A stretch of 64,000 nucleotides of DNA from Ensifer canadensis (GCF_017488845.2 NZ_CP083371.1:372001-436000); one strand, 5' to 3'. Counted from the first letter of the stretch, positions 16,613 to 27,176 are shown. Program-made: numbers and translations. The notes: a model not told the origin generated them from the letters alone.

Positions 16613-19600
16613 GGACTGCCTTGCTCGATTGTGGCCGGGCGCGCTTGTTCGCCGTCCTCCGCGGAAACATGCTTGGCCTCGGTATCGCTCGTCGTTGCCG
16701 GTGCGTGCACCCCGCCTGTGGTCGAAAGACCGGCAAGCCGATGGCCGCGCTCGCGCAACGATTGAAACACGACATAGAGGGCAGGGATGATGAAGATCCC
16801 GATCAGCGAGGCCGCAAGCATGCCACCCGCGACCCCCGTGCCGACGGCCCGCCGGCTCAGCATGCCTGCCCCTTGCGCCGTGACCAGAGGGACGAGGCCG
16901 ACGATGAAGGCGAAGCTCGTCATCATCACCGCGCGGAAGCGGGCGCGTGCGCCTTCGACCGCGGCCTCGACGATGCCAGCACCCTTCTCGCGATGGAATT
17001 TGGCGAATTCGACGATCAGGATCGCGTTCTTGGAGGCGAGTGCGATCAGCACGACGAGGCCGATCTGGGCGTAGATGTCGAACGACAGGCCCGCCACGAG
17101 AACCGAGACCAGGGCGCCCGCGACGCCAACGGCCACCGACAGCAACACAGGGACCGGGATCGTCCAGCTTTCGTAGAGCGCGACGAGGAACAGATAGGCA
17201 AACAGCACCGCAAGCGCGAGGATAGCCGTCGTCTGTCCCGCCGCTTCAAGCTCCTGCAAGGCTGTGCCGGTCCACTCGTAGCTGTAGCCCGCTGGCAGGG
17301 TCGTTGCCGACAGGGCTTCCATCGCGGCGAGCGCCTCGCCAGACGATACGCCAGGGGCGGGCTGCCCATTGAGCGTGATCGAGCGATAGTTGTTGTACCG
17401 CACGATCGACTGCGGGCCGATGACGTATTCGACGCGCGCGACCGAGGCGACCGGGACCATGCCACCGGACGCGTTGCGGACGTGCAGACGCGAGATGTCG
17501 TCGACCGAACTGCGGTCGGCTTCGGCCGCCTGCAGATTGACCTTCCAGCTTCGTCCGAAGAGGTTGAAGTCGTTGACGTAATAGGACCCGAGCGTTCCCT
17601 GCAGGGTGTTGAAAAGGTCGCTCACGGATACGCCGAGCGCCTGCAGGCGATCCCGATCGAGATCGAGATAGAGCTGCGGCGAGCTTGCGGAATAGGTGGT
17701 GAAGGTGGGGCCAAGCAGCGGATTTTGATTGGCGGCGACGATCAGGCCGCCGGCGGTTGCAGCGAGCTCTGCGGGCGGGCGGCCCTGCAGGTCGAGCAGC
17801 TGGTATTCGAAGCCCGACCCCGTGCCGAGGCCCATGATCGGCGGCAGGTTGAACGCGAAGATCTGCGCGCCGCGGACGGCCGTGCCTTTGGCCATGGTTG
17901 TTGCGATCGCCGCATCGACTGAGCTGGCCGCGCTGGTCCGCTCGGCGAACGGCTTCATCGTGACGATGGCAAAGGCGCTGTTCGATTTGGCCAGGCCATC
18001 GAGGAAGCTGTAGCCGGTAACCGTAATGACATCGGCGACACCATCGATGCCGCCGAGCATCTTTTCGACGTCGCGCACAACCGCATCCGTGCGGTTGTAG
18101 GACGCGCCCTCCGGCAGCCTTATTTCGGTGAAGTAGGCGCCCTGGTCTTCGCTTGGCAGGAAGCCGGTCGGCACGACACGGAAAAGCCAGCCGCTGGCGC
18201 CGATTGCGACGGCCAGGAGCAGGATGCCGAGGATCGCCCGACGGGCGATATGCCCGGCGACATGGACATAGCCATCGCGACCGTTATCGATCCGCCGCGA
18301 GAGCCAGCCGAGGACGCCGCGCTTCGGCCCGTGATGCGGCTTCAGCAGGATGGAGCAAAGTGCAGGGCTCAAGGTCAGCGCATTGATGGCGGAGATCACC
18401 ATCGACACGGATACGGCCACGGCAAACTGCTGGAACAGTTGCCCGCTCAATCCCGGAATGAATGCGACGGGAACGAATACCGACAGCAAGACGAGCGTGA
18501 TGGCGACGATCGCCCCGGTGATCTCGCCCATGGCGAGACGCGCCGCCTCGGGCGCCTGCATGCCTGGGTTCTCCTCCATCACGCGCTCGATGTTCTCGAC
18601 CACCACGATCGCGTCGTCGACGACGATGCCGATCGCCAGAACCATCGCCAACAGCGAGACCGTGTTGAGCGAAAAGCCCATGGCAAGGATGATCGCGAAG
18701 GTGCCGATCAGCGCGACGGGCACGGCGACGAGCGGGATCAATGTCGCCCTGACATTGCCGAGGAACAGGAAGACGACAATGATGACGAGTACGAACGCTT
18801 CCAGCAGCGTATGTACAACATTCTCGACGCTCGCCTCGACGAACTGGGTCGTATCGTAGGAGACGGAATAGGTCAGTCCGTCAGGAAACGACTGGGAAAG
18901 GCGCTCCATCGCCTGCTTGACGCCTTCGGCGGCCGCAAGCGCATTGGCTCCCGGTGCCTGGTAGGTGCCGATCATCGCAACCGGCTTGCCGTTGAAGCGG
19001 GCGCTCGAATCGGAGCTCGCGGCACCCAGTTCGACTTTGGCAATATCGCGGATGCGCACGAAGGACCCGTCCGGCTCGGCCCTCAGGACCACGTTCTCGA
19101 ACTGGGCGGGGTCGGTCAGACGTCCCTGGGTCTGCAGGTTGAGCTGAAACAGCGGATCGTCGGTCATCGGCTGCGCGCCGATCCGGCCGATTGCCGCCTG
19201 GACGTTCTGCGCCTTCAGCGCGTTGATCACATCGGTCGGCGTCAGACTGAGATTGGTCAGGCGGTCGATGTCCAGCACGATGCGCATGGCATAGTCTTTG
19301 GCGCCGAACAGCGAGGCATCCCCGACGCCCGGAACCCGCTTGACCGTGTCCATCAGGTTGATCGTGGCGTAGTTGGACAGAAACAGCGAATCGAAACTGT
19401 CGTCCTTGCCGTAGATGGTGATCACCTGCATCAGGGCAGATGATTTCTTGCGCACGCTGACGCCGGTCTGCTTGACCTCCGCCGGTAGCCCGGCCTCGGC
19501 AAGCGACACGCGGTTCTGCACGTTGACGGTGGCGATATCGGGGTCCGTGCCGACGGCAAATGTGACGGTGAGCGTGTAGGAACCGTCAGCGCCGCTCGTC

Positions 19601-19842
19601 GACTTCATGTAGAGCATGTCGTCGACGCCGACGATCTTGCTCTCGATCGGCTGGGCGACTGTTGTTTCGACCACCTCGGCGCCGGCGCCGGGGTAGCTTG
19701 CGGTGACGCTCACCTGTGGCGGCACGATGTCGGGAAACTGCGCGATCGGCAGCCGGGTGAGCGCGATCAGGCCCGCCAGCGTGAGGACGATCGAGATGAC
19801 GGCAGCAAAACGCGGGCGATCGATGAAGATTTCGGAGATCAT
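16609..19842 (-). CDS. RND efflux permease, HAE1 (AcrB/MexB/BepE) family
   Basis: The 1077-residue inner-membrane pump opens [20 protein letters not shown] and has the expected RND layout of two sets of six membrane helices with two large periplasmic loops. The proton-relay motif [15 protein letters not shown] in TM4 keeps both Asp residues. [27 protein letters not shown] and [13 protein letters not shown] are further family signatures. It starts 2 nt after the stop of the adaptor gene. It should extrude drugs, bile-type or plant compounds with an outer-membrane channel encoded elsewhere. The stop codon lies inside the neighbouring repeat element, and the C-terminal 35 residues ([15 protein letters not shown] onward) are an unusual hydrophilic tail. 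Confidence 0.96.
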   Translation of the reverse strand: MISEIFIDRPRFAAVISIVLTLAGLIALTRLPIAQFPDIVPPQVSVTASYPGAGAEVVETTVAQPIESKIVGVDDMLYMKSTSGADGSYTLTVTFAVGTDPDIATVNVQNRVSLAEAGLPAEVKQTGVSVRKKSSALMQVITIYGKDDSFDSLFLSNYATINLMDTVKRVPGVGDASLFGAKDYAMRIVLDIDRLTNLSLTPTDVINALKAQNVQAAIGRIGAQPMTDDPLFQLNLQTQGRLTDPAQFENVVLRAEPDGSFVRIRDIAKVELGAASSDSSARFNGKPVAMIGTYQAPGANALAAAEGVKQAMERLSQSFPDGLTYSVSYDTTQFVEASVENVVHTLLEAFVLVIIVVFLFLGNVRATLIPLVAVPVALIGTFAIILAMGFSLNTVSLLAMVLAIGIVVDDAIVVVENIERVMEENPGMQAPEAARLAMGEITGAIVAITLVLLSVFVPVAFIPGLSGQLFQQFAVAVSVSMVISAINALTLSPALCSILLKPHHGPKRGVLGWLSRRIDNGRDGYVHVAGHIARRAILGILLLAVAIGASGWLFRVVPTGFLPSEDQGAYFTEIRLPEGASYNRTDAVVRDVEKMLGGIDGVADVITVTGYSFLDGLAKSNSAFAIVTMKPFAERTSAASSVDAAIATTMAKGTAVRGAQIFAFNLPPIMGLGTGSGFEYQLLDLQGRPPAELAATAGGLIVAANQNPLLGPTFTTYSASSPQLYLDLDRDRLQALGVSVSDLFNTLQGTLGSYYVNDFNLFGRSWKVNLQAAEADRSSVDDISRLHVRNASGGMVPVASVARVEYVIGPQSIVRYNNYRSITLNGQPAPGVSSGEALAAMEALSATTLPAGYSYEWTGTALQELEAAGQTTAILALAVLFAYLFLVALYESWTIPVPVLLSVAVGVAGALVSVLVAGLSFDIYAQIGLVVLIALASKNAILIVEFAKFHREKGAGIVEAAVEGARARFRAVMMTSFAFIVGLVPLVTAQGAGMLSRRAVGTGVAGGMLAASLIGIFIIPALYVVFQSLRERGHRLAGLSTTGGVHAPATTSDTEAKHVSAEDGEQARPATIEQGSP

Positions 19843-19844
19843 GC

Positions 19845-20951
19845 TCAGCCACCCGTCGCCGCCGCTGCGTCAACGACGATGCCCGGTCTGACCTTGCCGA
19901 CACCTTCGGTGATGACGTTTTCGCCTTCCTTGAGCCCCTTGCTCACCACGGAAAGGCCGCGAGCGGAGCGCGAAACGTCGATGCGGCGCAGCTCGACCTT
20001 GGAGGCAGCATCGACCACCATGACGAAGGCGCCCTGCTGGTCGCGCTGGACCGCCTGCTCAGGTACCGCCAGAACGTCCTGCTTGTCGGACTGCTCAAGG
20101 ATAACGCGCACGAGGGTGCCGTCGAGCAGCAGGGAGTTCGGGTTGTCGAACTGCGCGCGCACTGTCACGGTGTCGGTTCCTTGCGCGACGTTGCTGGCGA
20201 TGAAGTCGATGGTGCCTTTCAGCGGATATTCGGTACCGTTGGGCAAGGTCAGCGCGACATTGGCGCCGCCGGGCATCTCGCCCTTCTGCACCCGCTCCCG
20301 GTAGGTCAGGAGCAGCGAGGTGGACACCGGAAAGACGACATAGATCGGATCGAGCCGCGTCAACGTGACAAGCGGCCCGGTATCCGGGCCGACCAGTGCG
20401 CCGACATCGGCGGTCGTCAGGCCCAGCACGCCGTCGAAGGGGGCGGTAATCCTGGTATAGGAGAGGTTGAGGTCGGCGCTCTGCTTGCTGCCCTTGAGCC
20501 GTACGAGTTCCGCCTCCGCCTTCTTGACTTCGGCGTTAGCGGTATCGACCTTGGCCTGGGAGATCGTATTGCTTGTGATCAGCTGCTTGGCACGGTCTCG
20601 TTCGAGCACGGCAAGATCGCGCTGGGCCTCGGCCGCCTGGATCGAACCCTCTATTTCCTGTACCGCCGCCCGATAGGCGCCGTCCTCGACCTGATAGAGC
20701 ATGGTCCCGGCCGTTACCGTCTGCCCTTCCTTGAAATCGACCGCCTCCAGGAAACCGGCGACGCGTGCGCGGATGTCGACCTTCTGGGTCGCGACGACGC
20801 GGCCCGTCAGATCGACGCTTTCACGCAGGTCGACGATCCTGGCGGGCGCCACGACCACGGCCGGCGCCTGCTGCGCGTGAGCGGGCGACAAACTGAATGT
20901 GATTGCCAGAAGGAAGGAAAAGACAGAGAAGGCGACTTTCGGCACGGTCAT
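19845..20951 (-). CDS. RND efflux periplasmic adaptor (MFP) subunit
   Basis: About 368 residues from ATG 20951 (AAGGAC upstream). A signal peptide ends near SPAHA-QQ. The lipoyl half-motifs [24 protein letters not shown] and [19 protein letters not shown] flank a coiled-coil hairpin ([23 protein letters not shown]...[12 protein letters not shown]). The membrane-proximal part is [12 protein letters not shown]. It links the RND pump to the outer-membrane factor. No TetR repressor gene is adjacent. Confidence 0.95.
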   Translation of the reverse strand: MTVPKVAFSVFSFLLAITFSLSPAHAQQAPAVVVAPARIVDLRESVDLTGRVVATQKVDIRARVAGFLEAVDFKEGQTVTAGTMLYQVEDGAYRAAVQEIEGSIQAAEAQRDLAVLERDRAKQLITSNTISQAKVDTANAEVKKAEAELVRLKGSKQSADLNLSYTRITAPFDGVLGLTTADVGALVGPDTGPLVTLTRLDPIYVVFPVSTSLLLTYRERVQKGEMPGGANVALTLPNGTEYPLKGTIDFIASNVAQGTDTVTVRAQFDNPNSLLLDGTLVRVILEQSDKQDVLAVPEQAVQRDQQGAFVMVVDAASKVELRRIDVSRSARGLSVVSKGLKEGENVITEGVGKVRPGIVVDAAAATGG

Positions 20952-21053
20952 GTCACGTCCTTTCAGCAACAAGGCCAGGTTCAGTCCCACGTGGTCTGCT
21001 CAACCGCACACTAGTCAGGAAAGCTCTGCCTTTGAAGAGTAAATCGCCTTTCT

Positions 21054-21064
21054 GTAACTGTTAC
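21054..21064. promoter_or_regulatory. Candidate operator upstream of the efflux pair
   Basis: GTAACTGTTAC is a perfect 11-bp palindrome about 100 nt before the adaptor start, in the only region that can hold its promoter. It could bind a TetR- or MarR-type repressor encoded elsewhere. The 309-bp gap 20952-21260 has no gene. Confidence 0.35.
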
Positions 21065-21185
21065 GTCGGCTTTCGACGCAAGGTAGCGCGATGCGCAAAC
21101 CGTGAGCGCCGCCTGGCAGCATGTGGCGTTTGATGCCGAAGATCGACGAGGCGGCGCCGCGATCTGCCGGGATTGTCAATCCCCA

Positions 21186-21229
21186 GGGTGCGAACGCTGC
21201 GAACGCATCCCTAGGGTGCGACGCATCCC
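21186..21229. repeat. Two tandem GGGTGCG/CGCATCCC hairpins after quiC
   Basis: GGGTGCG (21186-21192) with CGCATCCC (21204-21211), and GGGTGCG-A-CGCATCCC (21214-21229), are two copies of the same dyad in tandem just past the 3' end of quiC. They may end quiC transcription; no T-run follows. Confidence 0.45.
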
Positions 21230-21260
21230 GCGGCGCGCACGCCCGGCGCATGCCTGACGC

Positions 21261-23147
21261 TTATGCGCGCGGCATGTCGGCCGGCTCCAGAAACTTGCGA
21301 AGTGCTGCGATCCGGAAGATCGCGTTTGCCGCGCCATAGCCGCGGTATCCGCGCCGCTCGACGATCTCGAAGAAGAACCCGCCAGAGAAGGTCGGGCTGT
21401 AGAGTTGGAAATACTCGCCGCGCTCGTCCTTGTCGTAGAGGATGTTGTGCGCCTTCAGCCGCTCGGTGAAATGCGGATCGAGCCCGAAGCGGGCTTCGAG
21501 GTCGTCGTAATAATTGGGCGAGATCGCCAGCGAGACAAAGCCGCCCGCCGCAAGCACGTCTGCAGTCCTGAAGATATCGTCTGTCTTGAAGGCCAGATGC
21601 TGGATGCCGGAGCCGAACGTATCGGCGATGAAACGACCGGCAAGCGTGTTGCGGTTCTCGGCGCCATTCATTGTGATGCGCAGGGATCCGGCGGCGTTCT
21701 CTACCACCTGGCTGCGCACGATGCCCGAGGGGTCGATGATGTCGACAAGCGGGGTCTTATGGGCTTCCAGCAGCGAGGTATAGAAGAGCAGCCACGTCAG
21801 CAGTTCGTCGTAGTGCATCGTCTGGGCGATGTGGTCGATCGATGACAACCCGGCCGAGGTCGCGCTGAGGTCGTCGACCGGATCGAACTCGACGTCCCAT
21901 ATGCTGCCGAGGTCACTGTGGCGATCGAGGAAGTAGACGATGCCGCCGCCGACCCCGTGAACGGCTGGCATCTCGATCTCGCCCTCGTCCACCGGCTGGG
22001 CGAAGGTCTCGGCGCCGAGCGCCAGCGCCCGCCGGTGCGTGGCCCGGGCATCGTCGACGAGCAGGCCCATCGCATAGGCCGAAGTGCCGTGAACCAGGTA
22101 AGAAGAGTTGGCAAAGCCGCGGCTTTCCGTGTTGATCACCAGCCTGATATCGCCCTGCTGAAAGACGGTGACGCTTTTCGTCTTGTGACGAGCGGCCCTG
22201 CGGAAGCCGAGTGTGCGGATCAGCGCCTCGAATTGCGGTGCTTCGCTTTCGTCGATGGTGAATTCGATGAAGGCAATGCCCTCGACGCCTGATCGAGGCG
22301 GCATTTCGGGAACGGGGAGGGCAATGTCGGGCTCAGTCCGCCGCACTTGGTCGCCGAGATAGAGCAGCGAACGCTGGCCGTCGACCGAGATCGCCGTCGC
22401 CGAGCCGCCGCGAAACTGATCGTTGAAGATCTCGAGCGACAGATAGCCGTCATAGCCGGTGGCGGCCACCGCCCGCATGAACTCGAGAACGGGCAGGTCG
22501 CCTTCACCCGGCATGTTGCGGAAATGCCGGCTCCAATAGAGCAGGTCCATATCGATCAGCGGCGCGTCCGCCAGCTGGATGATGAAGATCTTCTCCTTGG
22601 GTATGGAGCGGATGGAGTTGACGTCGATCTTGCGCGCCAGCGTGTGAAAACTATCGAGAATGAGGCCGACATTGGCATGGTCGGCCCGGCGCACCACCTC
22701 CCAGGCATCGCGGTGGTCGTTGATGTGGCGTCCCCAGGCGAGCGCTTCGTATCCGACCCGCAAGTCCCGCCTGGCCGCCCTTTCCCCCAGTTCGCGAAAA
22801 TCGGCGGCAGCCCGGTCAAGACCGCCGAGTGCGGCGGGAGAGACATTGGAGCAGACGAGCACCAGGTCGGTTCCCATCTCCTGCATCAGGTCGAATTTGC
22901 GTTCCGCACGGTCGAACGTCCTGCTTCTGAGCGGCTCCGGCATGCCCTCGAAATCGCGGAACGGCTGGAACAGAGAAATCTCCAGGCCATGGTCGCGCAC
23001 CATCTGGCCGACCTGGCGCGGACTTTCATCGAAAACCAGAAAATCGTTCTCGAAGATCTCGACGCCATCGAAGCCGGCCTTTGCTATCGCCTCCAGCTTG
23101 CTGCGCAGGTCGCCGCTCAGAGAGACGGTCGCGATCGAGGTTTTCAT
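21261..23147 (-). CDS. quiC: Two-domain 3-dehydroshikimate dehydratase (TIM barrel + HPPD-like)
   Basis: The 628-residue protein converts 3-dehydroshikimate to protocatechuate. Residues 1 to about 265 are a sugar-phosphate-isomerase-like TIM barrel (TVSLSGDLRSKLEAIAKAGF, GYEALAWGRHINDH, LILDSFHTLAR, DGYLSLEIFNDQFRGG) with the metal-binding Glu/Asp/His residues. Residues about 290-628 form a VOC/4-hydroxyphenylpyruvate-dioxygenase-like domain with possible metal ligands in SSIDHIAQTMHY, GIQHLAFKTDD and GGFFFEIVERRGYRG. This fusion is the QuiC1 class known from Pseudomonas and rhizobia. It is the last gene of the TRAP-aroE operon and starts 25 nt after the dehydrogenase stop. Confidence 0.95.
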   Translation of the reverse strand: MKTSIATVSLSGDLRSKLEAIAKAGFDGVEIFENDFLVFDESPRQVGQMVRDHGLEISLFQPFRDFEGMPEPLRSRTFDRAERKFDLMQEMGTDLVLVCSNVSPAALGGLDRAAADFRELGERAARRDLRVGYEALAWGRHINDHRDAWEVVRRADHANVGLILDSFHTLARKIDVNSIRSIPKEKIFIIQLADAPLIDMDLLYWSRHFRNMPGEGDLPVLEFMRAVAATGYDGYLSLEIFNDQFRGGSATAISVDGQRSLLYLGDQVRRTEPDIALPVPEMPPRSGVEGIAFIEFTIDESEAPQFEALIRTLGFRRAARHKTKSVTVFQQGDIRLVINTESRGFANSSYLVHGTSAYAMGLLVDDARATHRRALALGAETFAQPVDEGEIEMPAVHGVGGGIVYFLDRHSDLGSIWDVEFDPVDDLSATSAGLSSIDHIAQTMHYDELLTWLLFYTSLLEAHKTPLVDIIDPSGIVRSQVVENAAGSLRITMNGAENRNTLAGRFIADTFGSGIQHLAFKTDDIFRTADVLAAGGFVSLAISPNYYDDLEARFGLDPHFTERLKAHNILYDKDERGEYFQLYSPTFSGGFFFEIVERRGYRGYGAANAIFRIAALRKFLEPADMPRA

Positions 23148-23172
23148 GCGTGTCTCCTTCGATGCCCTGTCG

Positions 23173-24048
23173 TCAGGCGGTCAGGGCCCAGAAATGGGCA
23201 AGCATGCGGGCCGCATCCGGCTCGCGCCCGGTAAACAGACGAAAGGCGCCGACCGCCTGAAACACCGCCATGCCGCCGCCGTCGAGCGTCTTGCAGCCGC
23301 GCCGCCTGGCCTCAGTCAGCAGTTCGGTTTCCAGCGGGAAATAGACGACTTCCGCCACCCAATGATGTGGTTCGAGCAGTTCGGCTGGAAGTGGCAGGCC
23401 GGGATATTTCGCCATCCCGGTTGGCGTAGCATGGAGCAAACCGTCCGCTGCTCTCATAGCGGATGGAAGGTCGGTGCCGGCAACAATGTGTGCTTGTGGA
23501 AACAGCGGCGACATGCTGGATACCAGTGCTTCTGCGCGCTCGATCTCCCGGTCGAACACCGTCAGTGAAGTTAGCCCCATCGATAGGATCGCGTAGGCTG
23601 TCGCAACGCCGGCGCCGCCGGCGCCGAGTTGCACCGCGTGCGACAGCGCTACTCCGGGCAGACCGCGGCGAAAGCCTTCGGCAAATCCCCACCAGTCGGT
23701 GTTGTGGCCGATGCGGCGACCCGCCTTGAGCACGACGGTGTTCACAGCACCGAGATCTCGGGCCTCGTCGGACAGCTCGTCGAGAAAGGGAATGACCAGT
23801 TGCTTGCACGGGTGCGTGATGTTCAATCCGCAAAGGCCCCGCTGTTCGGCCTCCCGCAGCAACTGCGGCAGGTCGTCCGGGCTCGCGCCGCGCTGCGTCA
23901 GGTCGATCAGCTCGTACTCATAGGTAAGGCCCTGTGCCGCACCTTCGCGCATATGCATGGCCGGTGTGAGCGAGGCTTGAATGCCGGCGCCGATCAATCC
24001 GGCTTTCAACGGTTTCAGAAGGGTCTCAGTCATCTCGACGGCTTTCAT
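23173..24048 (-). CDS. aroE: Shikimate/quinate dehydrogenase (AroE/YdiB family)
   Basis: A 291-residue enzyme. SLTPAMHMREG replaces the usual SxSP-x-H substrate loop, as in catabolic quinate/shikimate dehydrogenases. NITHPCK holds the catalytic Lys and NTDWWGF the catalytic Asp. QLGAGGAGVATAYAI is the dinucleotide loop. Starts at TTG 24051, ATG 24048 or ATG 24033 are possible; I give 24048. The context (TRAP transporter upstream, 3-dehydroshikimate dehydratase downstream, TetR control) says it oxidises quinate and/or shikimate for growth rather than serving aromatic amino-acid synthesis. Confidence 0.93.
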   Translation of the reverse strand: MKAVEMTETLLKPLKAGLIGAGIQASLTPAMHMREGAAQGLTYEYELIDLTQRGASPDDLPQLLREAEQRGLCGLNITHPCKQLVIPFLDELSDEARDLGAVNTVVLKAGRRIGHNTDWWGFAEGFRRGLPGVALSHAVQLGAGGAGVATAYAILSMGLTSLTVFDREIERAEALVSSMSPLFPQAHIVAGTDLPSAMRAADGLLHATPTGMAKYPGLPLPAELLEPHHWVAEVVYFPLETELLTEARRRGCKTLDGGGMAVFQAVGAFRLFTGREPDAARMLAHFWALTA

Positions 24049-24061
24049 CAATCGGTTGGTT

Positions 24062-24087
24062 GCCGACCCGCATAAAAGCGGGCCGGC
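24062..24087. promoter_or_regulatory. Intercistronic hairpin between dctP and aroE
   Basis: GCCGACCCGC and GCGGGCCGGC pair with one mismatch around ATAAAA. Located directly after the binding-protein gene, it can protect the upstream mRNA or weaken read-through so that the binding protein is made in excess. Confidence 0.5.
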
Positions 24088-24094
24088 GGCAGGC

Positions 24095-25111
24095 TTACTG
24101 GCCGCGAAGCGTCTGAAGCTCCTTGAACAGGGCTGCGACAGTGTCGGGACCGATTTCGGCGCTGAACTTCTCGATCATCGGCTTGACTGCGTCGCGCAGC
24201 TTCTGGGTTTCCTCCGGCGAAAGCTCACTGACTTCCATGCCGGTCGCCTTGATGTCGGCGATCGCTTTGGCGTCGAACTCGCGCGAGACCTGGCGCTGAT
24301 AGTCGCGGGCCTCGGTGGCCGAGGTCTGCAACACTACCTTCTCCTCGTCGTTGAGACCGTCCCAGAATTTCTTGCTGATCAGCACGATCTGCGGATTGTA
24401 CTGGTGACGGGTCACCGTCATGTACTTCTGCACCTCATAGAACTTGGCGTTGAGAATGTTTGCGGCCGGATTTTCCTGGCCGTCGACCGTCCCGGTCTCG
24501 AGCGCGGTATAGAGCTCGGTATAGGGCAGCGGCACGGCATTGGCGCCGAGATTGTTGAACAGCTCGATCGGGATCGGCGACTGGATCGTGCGGATCTTCA
24601 GGCCCTTGATGTCCTCGATCTTGGTGACCGGGTGACGATTGTTGGTGAGATTGCGGAAACCGAGCTCCCAATAGCCCAGCCCAACGAGCCCGGTGTCCGG
24701 CAAAAGATCGGCAAGGCCGGTGCCGAAGGGGCCGTCCATCACCTTGTCGGCCTCTTCGCCATTGTTGAACAGGAAGGGCAGATCGACGGCGCCGAACTGC
24801 TTGACGTTGCTTGCCAGGATGCCGGCGTTCAGAACCGTCATTTCGATCACGCCGCCCTGCAGCGCCGATACGGTCTGCACGTCGCCGCCGAGCACGCCGC
24901 CCGGAAACAGCTTGACCTCGATCTTGCCGCCGCTCTTGTCCTTCACCAGTTCGGCGAACTTCTCCATGCCCATCACCTGAGGATGGCCCTTGTTGTTGGC
25001 GGCGGCGAACTTGAGCTGGTGCTCACGGATCTCGGCCAGCGCCGGGCTCGCTGCGATCAGCGCTACCGGCACGGCGAGCCCGAGCGCGATTTTCATCAGT
25101 CTGTTGAACAT
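24095..25111 (-). CDS. TRAP transporter solute-binding protein, DctP family
   Basis: The 338-residue periplasmic protein has a signal peptide MFNRLMKIALGLAVPVALI... cut near ALAEI. Family landmarks are GHPQVMGMEKFAELVKDKSGGKI, LFPGGVLGG, LPFLFNN, GLKIRTIQSPIPIELFNNLG (with the conserved Arg that grips the substrate carboxylate) and VDGQENPAANI. Co-transcription with quinate/shikimate genes makes quinate, shikimate or 3-dehydroshikimate the likely ligand, all of which have the carboxylate this family requires. Confidence 0.94.
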   Translation of the reverse strand: MFNRLMKIALGLAVPVALIAASPALAEIREHQLKFAAANNKGHPQVMGMEKFAELVKDKSGGKIEVKLFPGGVLGGDVQTVSALQGGVIEMTVLNAGILASNVKQFGAVDLPFLFNNGEEADKVMDGPFGTGLADLLPDTGLVGLGYWELGFRNLTNNRHPVTKIEDIKGLKIRTIQSPIPIELFNNLGANAVPLPYTELYTALETGTVDGQENPAANILNAKFYEVQKYMTVTRHQYNPQIVLISKKFWDGLNDEEKVVLQTSATEARDYQRQVSREFDAKAIADIKATGMEVSELSPEETQKLRDAVKPMIEKFSAEIGPDTVAALFKELQTLRGQ

Positions 25112-25177
25112 GTTTTCCTCCCATACTTGGCCGGGTTCTCCCTCCGGCCGGTTGAACTTTGCATGTGTTTTTTGTGC

Positions 25178-26458
25178 CTATCGCGCAAACCAGGAAACCG
25201 GCGCGGTCACCAGTTGCGGGAACAAGACGAGCAGGAACAGGACGATCAGCTCGGCGATCAGGAACGGCATGACCCCCCTCATGAGGTCTTCCATCTTCAG
25301 CTTGGAAACGCCGCAGATGACGTTGAGCACCGTGCCCACCGGCGGTGTGATCAGGCCGATCGAGTTGTTGATGATGAACAGCACGCCGAAATAGACCGGA
25401 TCGATGCCCGCCTGCTTGATGATCGGCATCAGCACCGGCGTCATGATCAGGATGGTCGGGGTCATGTCCATGGCGGTGCCGACCACGACGACGAGCACCA
25501 TGATCGCTAGGAGCAGGAGCGTCTGGTTGTCCATCAGCGGCTCGACCAGGGCGGCGAGGTCGCCGGGCACGTCGGCAACCGTGATCAGCCAAGCCGAAAC
25601 GGCCGAGCAGGCAACGAGGAACATGACGATGGAGGTGATCTTCGCCGCAGCCACGAAGACCTGGAACAGCTTGGCCGGCGGCAGCTCGCGATAGATCACC
25701 ATCGACACGAACAGCGAATAGACGGCGGCGACGACGCCGGCCTCCGTCGGGGTGAACACGCCGAACTTCAAGCCGACGATGATGATAACAGGCAGGAACA
25801 GCGCCCAGAGGCTGTCGATGAAGGTCTTCATCCTGACGGCGCCGCTCTGGCGCGGCGGCAGTTGATGCTGCTCCTTGCGCGACACGATCAACCAGGTCAC
25901 GCAGAGGGCGGCTGCAATCATCAGGCCGGGGAAAATGCCGGCCAGGAAAAGCTTGGTGATCGAGACACCGCCGACGACGCCGTAGAGGATGAAGCCGATC
26001 GACGGCGGAATGATCGGGCCGATGATCGACGCGGAGGCGAGCAGGCCTCCGGCGCGGGCCGGATCGTGGCCGGATTTCAGCATCATCGGCAACAGAAGTG
26101 CGCCGAGCGCTGCCGCATCGGCAACGGCCGAGCCGGAAAGGCTCGCCATGATGCAGGCGGCAAAGATGGCGACGAAGCCGAGCCCGCCGCGGATATGGCC
26201 GACCAAGGCCATGGCAAGATCGACGATGCGCCGCGACAGGCCGCCGGTGTTCATCACCTCGCCGGCGAGCATGAAGAAGGGCACGGCCATGAGCGGGAAA
26301 CTGTCGGCGCCGTTCAGCACGTTCTGGGCGACGATCTGGGCGTCGTAGAGGCCGAGATACATCATCAGCGCGACACCGCTGATGATCAGGGCGAAGGCAA
26401 TCGGCACACCAAGGGCCATCGGACCAAGCAGAGCGCCGAGGAAAATGGTAACGGTCAT
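25178..26458 (-). CDS. TRAP transporter large permease, DctM family
   Basis: A 426-residue membrane protein from ATG 26458, preceded by GAGGAG. Segments such as FFMLAGEVMNTGGLSRRIVDLA, GGLGFVAIFAACIMASLSGSAVADAAALG, IIPPSIGFILYGVVGGVSI and GLITPPVGTVLNVICGVSKL are hallmark DctM repeats. It forms the Na+-driven transport channel with DctQ. It is 10 nt downstream of dctQ, so coupled, and precedes dctP. Confidence 0.96.
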   Translation of the reverse strand: MTVTIFLGALLGPMALGVPIAFALIISGVALMMYLGLYDAQIVAQNVLNGADSFPLMAVPFFMLAGEVMNTGGLSRRIVDLAMALVGHIRGGLGFVAIFAACIMASLSGSAVADAAALGALLLPMMLKSGHDPARAGGLLASASIIGPIIPPSIGFILYGVVGGVSITKLFLAGIFPGLMIAAALCVTWLIVSRKEQHQLPPRQSGAVRMKTFIDSLWALFLPVIIIVGLKFGVFTPTEAGVVAAVYSLFVSMVIYRELPPAKLFQVFVAAAKITSIVMFLVACSAVSAWLITVADVPGDLAALVEPLMDNQTLLLLAIMVLVVVVGTAMDMTPTILIMTPVLMPIIKQAGIDPVYFGVLFIINNSIGLITPPVGTVLNVICGVSKLKMEDLMRGVMPFLIAELIVLFLLVLFPQLVTAPVSWFAR

Positions 26459-26468
26459 CGTCGTCTCC

Positions 26469-27032
26469 TCAGGGCTTTGCGATGGGTTGGGCGAGCGAAG
26501 GCGTCGGGTGGTCGTCGAGGACGGCCTGATCCTCGCTGTCACGCACGAACTCGGCCGTGGCCACATCGATGCGACCCGTGAGCACGCAGAACGCGTCCCA
26601 GAGGATGATCAGAAAGGCGGGAATGCCGAAGGCGAGGCCGGCGCCGTAGAAGAAGCCCATGGAAATGCCGGTGGCCGGTGCTGCGACATGCAGATTGATC
26701 AGTGTCTGCGTCCAGCTGCCGCTGATCATCAGCCATGTTGCGCCCAGCATCAGTGCGTGACCGCAGAGAATGGCGACCTTCGCGCCGAGCGGCGGCAAGC
26801 GGCGCAGCAGCGAGTCGACGCCGAGATGGGCATGTTCCCGCATGGCAATGACGGCGCCGAGAAAGGTCAGCCAGATGAAGAAGATGCGCGACAGTTCTTC
26901 GGAATAGGTGATGCCCGTGTTGAAGGCGTAACGCAGCACGACATTTCCGAAGACCAGCACCACCATGCCCGCAAGTAGAAGCGCGATGGCGACCTTCAGC
27001 ATCAGGAAGCAGAATTCGATTATCCTCACCAT
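26469..27032 (-). CDS. TRAP transporter small permease, DctQ family
   Basis: A 187-residue protein with four predicted membrane helices (VAIALLLAGMVVLVFGNVVLRY, RIFFIWLTFLGAVIAM, AILCGHALMLGATWLMI, GFFYGAGLAFGIPAFLIIL). YSEELSRIFFIWLTFLGA with MREHAHLGVD is the DctQ signature. GGAGGAG stands 4 nt before ATG 27032. It is the first gene of the TRAP-quinate operon; the 40-residue C-terminal tail is cytoplasmic and hydrophilic. Confidence 0.95.
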   Translation of the reverse strand: MVRIIEFCFLMLKVAIALLLAGMVVLVFGNVVLRYAFNTGITYSEELSRIFFIWLTFLGAVIAMREHAHLGVDSLLRRLPPLGAKVAILCGHALMLGATWLMISGSWTQTLINLHVAAPATGISMGFFYGAGLAFGIPAFLIILWDAFCVLTGRIDVATAEFVRDSEDQAVLDDHPTPSLAQPIAKP

Positions 27033-27158
27033 TTCGCTCCTCCCAGGCGATCAACCGCGACTTGCGGTCTGTGACATCCGTCATCGATCAGGACATCCAG
27101 GCGCGCAAGGCTGGCATGCCGATCTCTCCTCCAAGCGACCAGGATGCCGTTTCAAAAT

Positions 27159-27176
27159 GTACTAACTAGTTCGAAT
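27159..27176. promoter_or_regulatory. Candidate TetR operator in the TRAP/TetR divergent promoter
   Basis: GTACTAACTAGTTCG contains the 8-bp perfect palindrome AACTAGTT (27164-27171) inside an otherwise GC-rich 272-bp divergent gap. The position about 130 nt from each start and the TetR-like dyad make it the best operator candidate. Confidence 0.5.

Noticed and set aside
21181..21240. CRISPR-like short tandem repeats
   Set aside because: Only two copies of a GGGTGCG/CGCATCCC dyad with no spacers; a pair of hairpins, not an array.
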